Below the pieces are notes generated by a model. That model saw only the letters and a list, made by a program, of their open reading frames with translations, made no database searches and was not told the DNA's origin. From Centipeda flueggei ATCC 43531 (GTDB taxonomy: Bacteria > Bacillota > Negativicutes > Selenomonadales > Selenomonadaceae): a stretch of 52,788 nt of DNA. Shown piece after piece: positions 1-7,818 of this stretch. The position numbers and the translations under genes are program-made. Location of the stretch: contig NZ_GG694006.1 of assembly GCF_000160695.1 (NCBI RefSeq), positions 552,607-605,394 on the forward strand, written 5' to 3'. Each line of letters starts with the position of its first letter. Within the stretch, counting starts at the first letter, position 1.

Positions 1-57
1 TACCTTCCCCGCATAATTCAAACGGTTCGTTGCATTGCGAATCTGTGTGAGTTTCAT
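1..57 (-). CDS. MBL-fold metallo-hydrolase, N-terminal fragment
   Basis: Only the first 19 codons lie in the window; the gene runs off the left edge on the minus strand. The start reads MKLTQIRNATNRLNYAGKV, a beginning typical of small metallo-beta-lactamase-fold hydrolases that open with a strand and then an 'YxGKxFLIDP' region. The ATG is preceded by AGGAG at a normal distance and by a good promoter, so a true gene start is likely. The family assignment rests on very few residues and is tentative. It is divergent from the LysR gene and shares its control region, so it is the likely target of that regulator. Confidence 0.55.
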   Translation of the reverse strand, partial: MKLTQIRNATNRLNYAGKV

Positions 58-96
58 AAGTGTTTCTCCTGTTCATCATTTGGTTGATCTGTTCAT

Positions 97-125
97 AGTA
101 TAGTGTACTTCCCAAATGACGGCAA
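97..125 (-). promoter_or_regulatory. Promoter of the leftward MBL-fold gene
   Basis: On the minus strand, TTGCCG (-35) and TATACT (-10) are separated by 17 bp. The expected start site near 90 places the palindrome at 144-163 about 63 bp upstream, where LysR-type activators usually bind. Confidence 0.55.
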
Positions 126-140
126 GAAAAACAACGGGAC

Positions 141-169
141 TTGCCGCAACAATATTGTTGCGGTAGAAT
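141..169 (+). promoter_or_regulatory. Promoter of the LysR gene overlapping a 20-bp palindrome
   Basis: TTGCCG (141-146) and TAGAAT (164-169) are 17 bp apart on the plus strand. A perfect palindrome, CCGCAACAAT/ATTGTTGCGG at 144-163, fills the spacer and covers part of the -35. It contains the T-N11-A pattern of LysR sites. This is the arrangement expected for autorepression of the regulator together with activation of the divergent gene. Confidence 0.6.
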
Positions 170-201
170 AGATACCGATGAAAGAGACGGGAGGTATGAA
201 G

Positions 202-1113
202 ATGAATCGAAAGCAGATGGAGTATTTTATTGAGATCTATCGCTGCGGCAATATCCAGACGGCGGCGGATCATCTTTATGTTGCAAGGCAGGGTCTCAGC
301 AGAGCGATGCGGTCACTCGAGGAGGAGCTTGGACAGCCGCTTTTCATCCGTACCCCGCGCGGAATCATTCCGACCGATTATGCAGCAGCACTGCTGCCCC
401 ATGTCCAACGTCTGCTGGATGAATATCAATCCATCGAAAGCATGACATCCCTCGCCACCCACTCGAAAAGCGTCGTTGCCATTTTTGCACTGGATCACGT
501 CTTTTCTTATCTTGGATCGCAATTTCTACAGGATTTTCATACTACTCATCCGAGCATTATTCTGAGCATTGTCGATACAACAGACGACGATGCAATGGAG
601 GGACTTCTAACAAAGCGATCTCATTTTTCCATTGTCACCGCCCCTTTTGATCAGACACGCTTTCAAGGGGACGTACTCTTTTTCTCCCGCTACTGTGCTC
701 GTCTCTCTGCGCATCATCCCTTGGCAGAAAAGAGCCGTATCACCTACACAGATCTCGACGGACAAATGATCATCAGTAAAGGACGCGCCTATCACTGTTT
801 CCGTCATAATATCGACAAACACATCCTCCTGCCAGGTCTCAAAATCGAGATTCTAGCCGAAACTGCCGATGAATCCCTCATTGTTGATCTGCTGCGTCAT
901 AATCCTGCGATCAATCTCGGCTACGACTACGCAGCCGTCATGAACAGACAGCCGGACATTGTCATGCGAGAACTTGGCGACGGAAAAGATGTGGGGCAGG
1001 AGGTATGCCTCATACAGGACAAGACCGTCATCCTCACCGAAGCGGCGCGTACATTCCGTCAATTCCTCTTGGATTGGCTGAAAAAAACGAGAAAAGATCG
1101 TATCATATGGTAA
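202..1113 (+). CDS. LysR family transcriptional regulator
   Basis: A 303-residue LysR-type regulator. The N-terminus (MNRKQMEYFIEIYRCGN, then AADHLYVARQGLSRAMRSLEEELG at about 20-43) is the winged helix-turn-helix, and the rest is the periplasmic-binding-like effector domain. I chose the ATG at 202 over 178 and 196 because GGGAGG at 189-194 is 7 bases from it and LysR proteins normally begin with 'MNxxQMxYF'. It lies divergent from an MBL-fold hydrolase gene, with a perfect palindrome between them, and probably controls that gene and itself. The effector is not predictable from sequence. Confidence 0.9.
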   Translation: MNRKQMEYFIEIYRCGNIQTAADHLYVARQGLSRAMRSLEEELGQPLFIRTPRGIIPTDYAAALLPHVQRLLDEYQSIESMTSLATHSKSVVAIFALDHVFSYLGSQFLQDFHTTHPSIILSIVDTTDDDAMEGLLTKRSHFSIVTAPFDQTRFQGDVLFFSRYCARLSAHHPLAEKSRITYTDLDGQMIISKGRAYHCFRHNIDKHILLPGLKIEILAETADESLIVDLLRHNPAINLGYDYAAVMNRQPDIVMRELGDGKDVGQEVCLIQDKTVILTEAARTFRQFLLDWLKKTRKDRIIW

Positions 1114-1262
1114 CTAGTGAACAGAACCATTCTATCCAGTCTACGCAACATGCAGACATACTTCATCCATCAACACCAACCTCAATCTCACTCTTAAAAA
1201 CGACGATCACCTGCCCATCCTCCATGACCATTGATCTCCTCTCCTTATTTATACTCAAACGT

Positions 1263-1296
1263 TTTAGTTTACATCGTAAACTAAACAAACTATACT
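1263..1296 (+). promoter_or_regulatory. Promoter and operator of the DinJ-YafQ type module
   Basis: TTTACA (1268-1273), 17 bp, then TATACT (1291-1296) form a near-consensus promoter. A 10-bp inverted repeat, TTTAGTTTAC-ATC-GTAAACTAAA (1263-1285), overlaps the -35 and spacer. This is the usual place for the palindrome bound by a ribbon-helix-helix antitoxin, so the autoregulatory site seems intact although the antitoxin gene is broken. Confidence 0.65.
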
Positions 1297-1324
1297 GGTT
1301 CTAAAAGGAAGGAGTATGGTCATC

Positions 1325-1761
1325 ATGTCAACTGTCCCCACTCAAATAAGAATTGACCGGAGCATAAAAGAACAGGCCGGCGCTTTGTTTTCTGAGCTGG
1401 GGCTAGGGAAGCACTGATAAATTCGGAACAACCATCTTGACGCATCTTTTTTGCCCGCACTTCGGCGGAAAATCCTCCACAGAGCACCACTCTGCGTCCG
1501 GTTTTCCACCTCGTTCGGACGAAAAATCTACGCCAATCTGGCAGACCTCATTTTATCAGTGATTCCCTAGATATGTCCGGTGCCGTTAATATGTTTCTGC
1601 ATCAGTGTGTCCTTCGTGGAGGTATTCCGTTTTCTATCGAAATGCCCCATTATAAACAAAGCACCTTGGCGGCTATGCAAGAAGCAAGAAAAATCTCCCG
1701 CGACCCGGATGTCCCTAGCTATGACAACATGGACGACTTGAAGAGGGCATTGGAAGAATGA
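1325..1761 (+). pseudogene. dinJ: DinJ/RelB family antitoxin, interrupted by a MITE
   Basis: Two halves of one antitoxin flank an insertion. The first (1325-1405) encodes MSTVPTQIRIDRSIKEQAG and on to LFSELGL, the ribbon-helix-helix N-terminus of DinJ. The second (from 1568) resumes as DMSGAVNMFLHQCVLRGG and continues to the C-terminal toxin-binding tail. Removing 164 bp, element plus target duplication, restores a continuous frame through CTAG. With the insertion, translation stops at TGA 1415-1417. An internal ATG at 1573 could still give a 62-residue product without the DNA-binding strand; its end overlaps the toxin start by 4 bases. RBS GGAG lies 10 bases before 1325. Confidence 0.85.
1406..1567. 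mobile_element. MITE-like element with 14-16 bp terminal inverted repeats
   Basis: A 162-bp non-coding element. The left end GGGAAGCACTGATAAA (1406-1421) and right end TTTATCAGTGATTCCC (1552-1567) are inverted repeats differing at one base. It is flanked by TA (1404-1405 and 1568-1569), each within CTAG, and the interrupted gene shows a single CTAG at the site originally. TA duplication within CTAG is the target habit of IS630/Tc1-mariner transposases, so this is probably a non-autonomous derivative mobilised in trans. A 4-bp CTAG duplication with ends starting at GGAA is an equal reading. No transposase gene is in the window. Confidence 0.8.
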
Positions 1762-2039
1762 CCTATCACATCAAGTTCACCAACGTTTATAAGAAAAGTT
1801 ACAAGCGTGCCAAGAAACGTGGCTTGAATCTCAAGCTATTGGATGATGTCGTCGAAGCATTGGGACAGGGGCACAAGCTAGATGCCAAATACCGTGACCA
1901 TGCACTTCATGGCAATTGGGAGGGATTTCGCGAGTGCCATATTCAACCGGATTGGTTGTTGATATACCTCGTTGAAAACGACGTCCTAACCTTGACCCTA
2001 GTCGAAACTGGAACCTATGCAGACATATTCGATGAATAA
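1758..2039 (+). CDS. yafQ: YafQ family mRNA interferase toxin, catalytic His replaced
   Basis: A 93-residue RelE-superfamily toxin that aligns along its whole length with E. coli YafQ, a ribosome-dependent mRNA endonuclease. Conserved positions are visible: H48 (YafQ H50), H61-x3-D65-W66 (YafQ H63, D67, W68) and F91. The histidine expected at position 87 (GTH in E. coli) is tyrosine here (GTY). Since H87 is one of the catalytic residues of YafQ, activity may be reduced or lost. The start overlaps the end of the antitoxin frame by ATGA. With its antitoxin disrupted, survival of this gene suggests either a weak toxin or protection by another antitoxin. Confidence 0.88.
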   Translation: MTYHIKFTNVYKKSYKRAKKRGLNLKLLDDVVEALGQGHKLDAKYRDHALHGNWEGFRECHIQPDWLLIYLVENDVLTLTLVETGTYADIFDE

Positions 2040-2072
2040 GTTGTTTGGTCTGCTCCCCAGAGAACAGACAGT

Positions 2073-2107
2073 AATCAAAACCACCAGTTGAACTGGTGGT
2101 TTTGATT
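2073..2107. terminator. Bidirectional rho-independent terminator between yafQ and nuoN
   Basis: A perfect 15-bp stem, AATCAAAACCACCAG / CTGGTGGTTTTGATT, with a 5-base loop (2088-2092). The A/T-rich stem ends give U-rich 3' ends on both strands, fitting convergent yafQ and nuoN. Confidence 0.8.
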
Positions 2108-2122
2108 TATCACAAAATATTT

Positions 2123-3577
2123 CTACCGCATAAAGGTATAGACGGCGATATTGCTGAAGATCGAGAGGGGTTCTGCCCAGACGCCGATGATGAGGGTAAA
2201 GGCGACGGCAATGACGCCCATGGCTCCTGCCGAGAACGGGAGGCGCAGCGGCGTGTCGATCATCGGCTCATCTGCCTCGACATCGCGGAACATCTCCTTG
2301 ATGACGAGGAGGTAGTAGTAGACGGACATCATCGACACGACAAAGCCCAGCCCTGCGAGCCAGAGATAGCCTGCATCTATCGCGGCGGAGAAGATGTAAA
2401 TCTTGCCGACAAAGCCTGCCGTCGGCGGGATGCCCGCCATTGTCAGGAGCGCAACCATCAGGATGCCCGCCGGAAGCAGAGAGTCATGCGCCAGCCCGCG
2501 CACGCTGCGGAAGTCCGCACCGCCGCGCTCCGTCTCCAGATAGGAGACCGTCACGAACGCCCCGACGTTCGCCAAGACGTAGACCATCGCGTAGAAGAGT
2601 ACTGCCTTGATACCCGCCGCGTTCGTCGCAACCATCGCCGTCATCATGTATCCCGCCTGCGCAATCGAGGAGTAGGCGAGCATCCGCTTGATGTTCGTCT
2701 GACGGAACGCCATGATGTTGCCCCCGACCATGGAGACACACGCAAGTGCCGCCATCAGATGCGTCCAGTACGCCGAGAGCGCAGGGAACGCAACGAAGAG
2801 CACGCGCAGGAGGATCGCCACCCCCGCCGCCTTGGAACACATGGCGAGGAGTGCCGTCACGGGCGCAGGTGCGCCCTCATACACATCGGGTGCCCAGAGA
2901 TGGAACGGGATGATCGAGAGCTTGAAGAAGAAGCCTGCGAGGATAAAGACCACACCGATGAGCCCGAGGGAGAGCACGAGACCAAGTCCCTGTGCGATGC
3001 CCTGGAACACCATCGTCCCCGTCATCCCGTAGACGAGGCTCATGCCGTAGAGGAGCACAGCCGTCGAGCCCGACCCGAACACCAGATACTTGATGCCCGC
3101 CTCTGCCGAGAGCGGCGCATCCGTGCGGATCGCAACGAGTGTATAGAACGAGATCGTCATGAGCTCCAGCCCGACAAACGCCGTCATGAGGTCGTTCGCC
3201 GAAGCGAGAGCACACATACCGAGCAGGGCGGACAGGAGGAGCAGATAGAACTCGCCCCTGTGGCGGATCATCTTCTCCACATAGCTCTCTGCAAAAAGCA
3301 CAGTGGCGAGGACGCCGACGATAAAGAGAATCTTGAAGAACACGGAATAGCCGTCAACGATGTAGAGCCCCGCAAAGAACGCCGTCGCTCCCCCATCCGG
3401 CGGATACATCCGCACGGCGAGAGCGAGTACACCGAGCAGTCCGAGTGCAGTCACGCGGGCGAGGGCACGGCGCGATGTCCCACGCGCCATACAGAGGTCG
3501 ATCAGGAGCACGGCCGCCATGAGTACGGCGATGCCCAGCTCGATGGAGATTGCGGCAAGATTCATTTCCTGCATCAT
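2123..3577 (-). CDS. nuoN: Complex I subunit N, proton-pumping membrane protein
   Basis: A 484-residue antiporter-like subunit of the complex I membrane arm with about 14 hydrophobic helices. It carries the family's central block 'AGFFFKLSIIPFHLWAPDVY' at around 225-245, which includes the conserved lysine, and later 'MLAYSSIAQAGYM'. It is the last gene of the operon. The upstream gene's TGA overlaps this ATG by one base. GTG at 3580 and ATG at 3574 are alternatives, but GGAGGT sits 8 bases before 3577. Confidence 0.93.
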   Translation of the reverse strand: MMQEMNLAAISIELGIAVLMAAVLLIDLCMARGTSRRALARVTALGLLGVLALAVRMYPPDGGATAFFAGLYIVDGYSVFFKILFIVGVLATVLFAESYVEKMIRHRGEFYLLLLSALLGMCALASANDLMTAFVGLELMTISFYTLVAIRTDAPLSAEAGIKYLVFGSGSTAVLLYGMSLVYGMTGTMVFQGIAQGLGLVLSLGLIGVVFILAGFFFKLSIIPFHLWAPDVYEGAPAPVTALLAMCSKAAGVAILLRVLFVAFPALSAYWTHLMAALACVSMVGGNIMAFRQTNIKRMLAYSSIAQAGYMMTAMVATNAAGIKAVLFYAMVYVLANVGAFVTVSYLETERGGADFRSVRGLAHDSLLPAGILMVALLTMAGIPPTAGFVGKIYIFSAAIDAGYLWLAGLGFVVSMMSVYYYLLVIKEMFRDVEADEPMIDTPLRLPFSAGAMGVIAVAFTLIIGVWAEPLSIFSNIAVYTFMR

Positions 3578-5106
3578 CACTGCCCACCTCCCAGAATCGT
3601 CGGAGCATCCTGAATCATCTCAAGAAGCGGTGCCAGCGGCGCAGTTCCCGCGTCCACCATGCCCATGAGGAGTCCCGGGAATACGCCGAAGCCGACAAGG
3701 AAAACGCCGAGAACGACAAGCGGGACGATGTCGATCTTCCGCTCATCGGGGTACTTCGCGAAGCGTTCCACCTTTGGGCCGAAGAGCACGCGCGCGAGCA
3801 TGCGCAGGACGTAGAACGCGGTAAAGATGATGCCGGAGACCGCAATCACCGTGAGGATAGGATATGCCTCCACCGTCCCCACAAAGATGGTAAACTCCGG
3901 CACGAAGCCGATCAGCCCAGGCAGGCCGAGCGAGCACAGCCCTGCGAGCATAAATCCGACCGTGATATGCGGCATATAGTGCGCCAAGCCCCAGAGATCG
4001 CCCACACGGCGCAGCTCCGTCTTTTCGTAGACGTAGCCGACCTGCGAGAAGAAGAGTGCGAGCATGATGCCGTGCGCCACCATATAGGCGACGGCGCCGC
4101 CGACGCTCACGACATTGAGTGCCGCGAAGCCGAGGAGAACGTAGCCCATGTGAGAAATGGAGGAATAGGCGATCATGTACTTGATGTCGCGCTGGGCGAG
4201 TGCGATATAGGACGCATAGATCACATTGATCGTGGCGAGGATCGCGATCAGCGGTGCCCAGAACTTTGCCCCGAGCGGCAGGATAAAGAGGCCGACGCGG
4301 ATGAGCGCGTAACCGCCGATCTTTTTCAGCACCCCCGCATTGATCATCGAGATCGCCGTCGGTGCGCCTGCATAGCCGTCGGGCGACCATATATGCATCG
4401 GGAACATCGAGAGATGCGAGCCGAAACCGACGAGCAGGAGGAGGAATGCCGTCACCTGCACCTCCCACGAGATATGTCCCGCGATAGCAGCGGCGGTGAG
4501 TGCCTCAAAGTCGAACGTCCGCATCCCGGACTCGTACGCACTCACGTAGAGAAGGAGCACACCGACGAGCATGAACGCCGAGCCGACGAGGAGGAAAATG
4601 GTCATCTTCATCGCCGCGTGTTCCTTCGTCACGCGCTCGGACGAGCCCCAGATCATCACCATCAGGTACGCGGGGATGACGACCATCTCACAGAGGATGA
4701 GGAAGAAGAAAAGGTCACGCACGAGGAATGCCCCCGAGACACCCGCGATCACGATGAGCAGGAGAACGAAGTACTCCTTGACCCGCTTCTCCACATGCCA
4801 TGAGCTGTAGACAGCCGCGAGCCCCACGACGCTCGACAGGAGGAGCATCGGCAGGGAGATCCCATCTACGCCGAGCGAGTAGGCAACGCCGAGATCCGTG
4901 ATCCACGGCATGTACTCCGTGTACTGCATCCCGCCGAGCACCATATCGTAGTCCGCGTAAACAAAGAGCGTCAGCAGCGTCACAATGATCATCGCCAGTG
5001 CCGAAAGCTGACGTATCGTATCGTGCAGACGTCCCGGCAGCAGGGCGAGGATGAGCGCGGCCACGAGCGGTGTGAGGAGAATGACCGAGAGAATCGGAAA
5101 TGTCAT
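3577..5106 (-). CDS. nuoM: Complex I subunit M, proton-pumping membrane protein
   Basis: A 509-residue antiporter-like subunit. Visible family blocks are 'FFLILCEMVVIPAYLMV' with the conserved glutamate, the lysine region near 'FLLLLVGFGSHLSMFPMHIW', and 'MIAYSSISHMGYVLLG'. In the second block the usual 'AFxxKxPxxPFHxWLP' lysine appears as histidine (GSHLSMFPMHIW), a difference worth noting. I chose the ATG at 5106 (MTFPILSVILL) because it overlaps the nuoL stop by ATGA and removes 20 residues of non-family sequence. It is translationally coupled to both neighbours. Confidence 0.93.
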   Translation of the reverse strand: MTFPILSVILLTPLVAALILALLPGRLHDTIRQLSALAMIIVTLLTLFVYADYDMVLGGMQYTEYMPWITDLGVAYSLGVDGISLPMLLLSSVVGLAAVYSSWHVEKRVKEYFVLLLIVIAGVSGAFLVRDLFFFLILCEMVVIPAYLMVMIWGSSERVTKEHAAMKMTIFLLVGSAFMLVGVLLLYVSAYESGMRTFDFEALTAAAIAGHISWEVQVTAFLLLLVGFGSHLSMFPMHIWSPDGYAGAPTAISMINAGVLKKIGGYALIRVGLFILPLGAKFWAPLIAILATINVIYASYIALAQRDIKYMIAYSSISHMGYVLLGFAALNVVSVGGAVAYMVAHGIMLALFFSQVGYVYEKTELRRVGDLWGLAHYMPHITVGFMLAGLCSLGLPGLIGFVPEFTIFVGTVEAYPILTVIAVSGIIFTAFYVLRMLARVLFGPKVERFAKYPDERKIDIVPLVVLGVFLVGFGVFPGLLMGMVDAGTAPLAPLLEMIQDAPTILGGGQ

Positions 5107-7007
5107 CGCAGAAGACCTCCTCCCAGATACATCAGAACCTGTACCGCCCAGTACAGCGCATAGCACAGGAGAATCACAACGCCCGTGTAGAACACGACGA
5201 CATACCGCTGTGCCTGCCCGTTGACGTTCTCCGTCAGCACCTCGCTCATCGCCAGACCATAGGCGCCGAGTCCATTCATGATGCCGTCAAAAATCTTTTC
5301 ATCGACCCACTTGAGGATCACCGCCGTGCCGTAGACGAAGCGCTCACGGAAGTAGCCATACAGCTCATCCACATAGAACTTGTTGTAGACGACGCGATAG
5401 AGGAAACCGAAGCTCCGCTGCTGCATCGCCGCGCGCAGACGATGGCGTCCATAGATCTGATACGCCGCCGCAAAGGCGAGGAGGGCGAGCACGGTACTCG
5501 TCCCCGCCACCGTCCAGTCGATCGCCTCATGATGCGGTGCATCCGCGTAGATCCACATAGAAAACCCGCCGAAGTAGCCCCATAGGCCGCTCACAATGGT
5601 AAGCAGCGCGAGCATAATCATCGGCCAGCGCATGAAGGCATCGACCTCATGCGCCTCGTGTTCACTGCGGCTCTCACCGAGGAAGGCGACAATGAGGAGA
5701 CGCGCCATGTAGAATGCTGTGAGGAAGGAGGTGAACGTCGCCATGAGATAGAGCGGCGTACTCGCGTGCATCGCCGCGGCGAGGATCTCATCCTTTGAGA
5801 AGAATCCCGAAAACGGCGGGATGCCGGAGATCGCAAGGACACCGATCAGCATCGTCACGAAGGTGAGCGGCATCTTTTTCCAGAGCCCGCCCATCTTGGT
5901 GATGTCCGTCTCATCGTGGAGTGCATGCATCACCGCGCCCGCGCAGAGGAAGAGCATCGCCTTGAAGAAGGCGTGCGTCATGAGATGGAACATCGAGGCG
6001 GAGAACGCGCCAATCCCTACCGCGAGCATCATGTAGCCGAGCTGACTGATGGTCGAGTAGGCAAGCACCGCCTTGAACCGCCGCTGCGTCACGGCGATAA
6101 CCGCCGCAAAAAGCGCCGTAAACGCTCCGAGCCCCGCGATGAAATTCATCACGAGCGGACACTCACTGAAGATGAAAAAGGCACGCGCAACGAGAAAGAC
6201 ACCTGCCGCGACCATCGTCGCCGCATGGATGAGCGCCGAGGTCGGCGTCGGGCCTTCCATCGCATCGAGCAGCCAGACGTGGAGCGGAAACTGGCCGGAC
6301 TTTCCAATCGGCCCCATGAAGAGCAGCAGACCGATCACCGTCAAGTAGCCCGTCCCCGCGACGAGGACATACGCGGGCATCATCAGCCGCAGCTCGATGA
6401 AGTCCATCGTCCCGAACGACACCTGCACGAGCAGGATGCCGACCAGCATTCCAAAGTCGCCGATACGCGTCGTGATGAACGCCTTCTTCGCCGCCTCGCG
6501 CGCCGAGACCTTATCGTAGTAGAATCCGATCAGGAGGTAGGAGCAGAGCCCGACGCCCTCCCAGAACACGTAGAGCTGGAGAAAGTTGACCGAGACGACC
6601 AGCCCGAGCATCGCGGCCGAAAACAGCGAGATGAACGCAAAGAAGCGCCCCATCCCCTCATCGTGCTCCATATAGCTGACAGAGTAGATGTAGACGAGCA
6701 GCGAGACCAGCGTCACGATGACGAGCATGAGTGCCGTCAGCGGGTCGATCAGAACGCCCATCGACAGCTCCACCGCACCGATGTGCGCCCAGACCGTCTT
6801 CATCACGTAGGGATCGCCCATCGTGATCTGATAGTTTACCGCGGCGAGTGCGACAAAGACGGAGAACGCAAAGGCCAGAGCCATCATCACAATCGCAATC
6901 GTCGCCGAGAGGTTCTTCTCCCGCCGCGTAAAGGGTGCAATAATGAGGAACGCAAGCGCAGGGAACAGGGGAATCAGATAGGCATGTGTCAGAGCAAAGG
7001 TAAACAT
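5103..7007 (-). CDS. nuoL: Complex I subunit L, distal proton-pumping membrane protein
   Basis: A 634-residue NuoL, the largest membrane subunit, with the long C-terminal lateral helix expected of this subunit. Blocks seen: 'MGRFFAFISLFSAAMLGLV', 'FYYDKVSAREAAKKAFITTR', 'GKSGQFPLHVWLLDAMEGPTP' (conserved Lys) and 'VLAYSTISQLGYM'. The start at 7007 follows nuoK by 14 bases, with a GGGGAGGGGAG ribosome site. The end overlaps nuoM by 4 bases. The length is close to the usual 600-650. Confidence 0.95.
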   Translation of the reverse strand: MFTFALTHAYLIPLFPALAFLIIAPFTRREKNLSATIAIVMMALAFAFSVFVALAAVNYQITMGDPYVMKTVWAHIGAVELSMGVLIDPLTALMLVIVTLVSLLVYIYSVSYMEHDEGMGRFFAFISLFSAAMLGLVVSVNFLQLYVFWEGVGLCSYLLIGFYYDKVSAREAAKKAFITTRIGDFGMLVGILLVQVSFGTMDFIELRLMMPAYVLVAGTGYLTVIGLLLFMGPIGKSGQFPLHVWLLDAMEGPTPTSALIHAATMVAAGVFLVARAFFIFSECPLVMNFIAGLGAFTALFAAVIAVTQRRFKAVLAYSTISQLGYMMLAVGIGAFSASMFHLMTHAFFKAMLFLCAGAVMHALHDETDITKMGGLWKKMPLTFVTMLIGVLAISGIPPFSGFFSKDEILAAAMHASTPLYLMATFTSFLTAFYMARLLIVAFLGESRSEHEAHEVDAFMRWPMIMLALLTIVSGLWGYFGGFSMWIYADAPHHEAIDWTVAGTSTVLALLAFAAAYQIYGRHRLRAAMQQRSFGFLYRVVYNKFYVDELYGYFRERFVYGTAVILKWVDEKIFDGIMNGLGAYGLAMSEVLTENVNGQAQRYVVVFYTGVVILLCYALYWAVQVLMYLGGGLLR

Positions 7008-7021
7008 AGCACTCCCCTCCC

Positions 7022-7327
7022 CTAGTCTTTCAGCGTATCCAGCTCATCGACATTCGTCGTGAACCGAATCTGATACAGGCGGAATGCGAGAGCCAGCCCG
7101 ACGGCAATCTCGGATGCAGCGACCGCAATCGAGAAGAGTGCCATCAGCTGCCCCTCCGCGTTGTGCGCGTAAAAGCGGTCAAAGGCAACGAGATTGATGT
7201 TGACCGCATTGAGCATCAGCTCCACGCACATGAGAATCGGGATGATGCCGCGCCGCGTGAGGAGCCCATAGAGCCCAATGCAGAACAGCAGTGCAGACAA
7301 AAAGAGCAGATCAGGAAGACCGATCAT
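7022..7327 (-). CDS. nuoK: Complex I subunit K
   Basis: A 101-residue, three-helix subunit of the membrane arm (MrpC-like). The conserved membrane glutamate is in 'IPILMCVELMLNAVNINLVAF', with the second acidic position in 'VAASEIAVGLALAF'. The start overlaps the nuoJ stop by ATGA, so the two are co-translated. Length is standard for the family. Confidence 0.95.
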   Translation of the reverse strand: MIGLPDLLFLSALLFCIGLYGLLTRRGIIPILMCVELMLNAVNINLVAFDRFYAHNAEGQLMALFSIAVAASEIAVGLALAFRLYQIRFTTNVDELDTLKD

Positions 7328-7818
7328 GCCGCATCCCCTCCTCTCGCCAAGAGCAGTGCGCCGACCATCGCCGCGAGGAGCAGTACCGCCGTCACTTCAA
7401 ACGGCACGAGATACGTGCCGAGCATCAGCTGGGCGATCTCGTCTGCCCCCGTCGATGCAGCAAATTCGCCCGCAGGAAGCGGAGCAAGGACAATACCGCA
7501 CCCGATAAGGAAGAAGATACTGCCTGCCAGCAGCCCCGTCACGACGCGGCGAAAGAGCTTCTGCGAGGGATTGGACTGCGCCATCGAGTCACGCCGCGTC
7601 AGCATGATCGCCATGACGATGAGGACAGCGACTGCGCCGCTGTAGACCATGAGCTGCACCGCGCCGAGAAACTCTGCGCCGATGTAGAAATAGATCGCCG
7701 CCACACCGATGAATGAGAGCACGAGAAAGAGTGCACTATGCACGACATTCGGTGAGAGAACGACACCGAGCGCGCCGATGATCGTCACGGCAGCGAGAAA
7801 GTAAAAGATAAAGCTCAT
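7324..7818 (-). CDS. nuoJ: Complex I subunit J
   Basis: A 164-residue membrane subunit with five hydrophobic helices. It has the N-terminal pattern of NuoJ ('FYFLAAVTIIGALGVVL...HSALFLVLSFIGVAAIYF') and the conserved 'AEFLGAVQLMVYSGAVAVLIVMAIML' helix, whose pi-bulge forms part of the proton path in characterised enzymes. It overlaps nuoI and nuoK by 4 bases at each end. Confidence 0.95.
   Translation of the reverse strand: MSFIFYFLAAVTIIGALGVVLSPNVVHSALFLVLSFIGVAAIYFYIGAEFLGAVQLMVYSGAVAVLIVMAIMLTRRDSMAQSNPSQKLFRRVVTGLLAGSIFFLIGCGIVLAPLPAGEFAASTGADEIAQLMLGTYLVPFEVTAVLLLAAMVGALLLARGGDAA

Noticed and set aside
2096-4803. Very long open frames (505 and 417 codons) on the plus strand opposite nuoN and nuoM
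   Set aside because: They are rich in Arg, His, Glu and Asp with no domains, which is the known effect of antisense frames in GC-rich membrane-protein genes. The nuo genes on the other strand are certain.
5916-7025. 369-codon plus-strand frame opposite nuoL
   Set aside because: Antisense shadow of nuoL with the same charged, unstructured composition.
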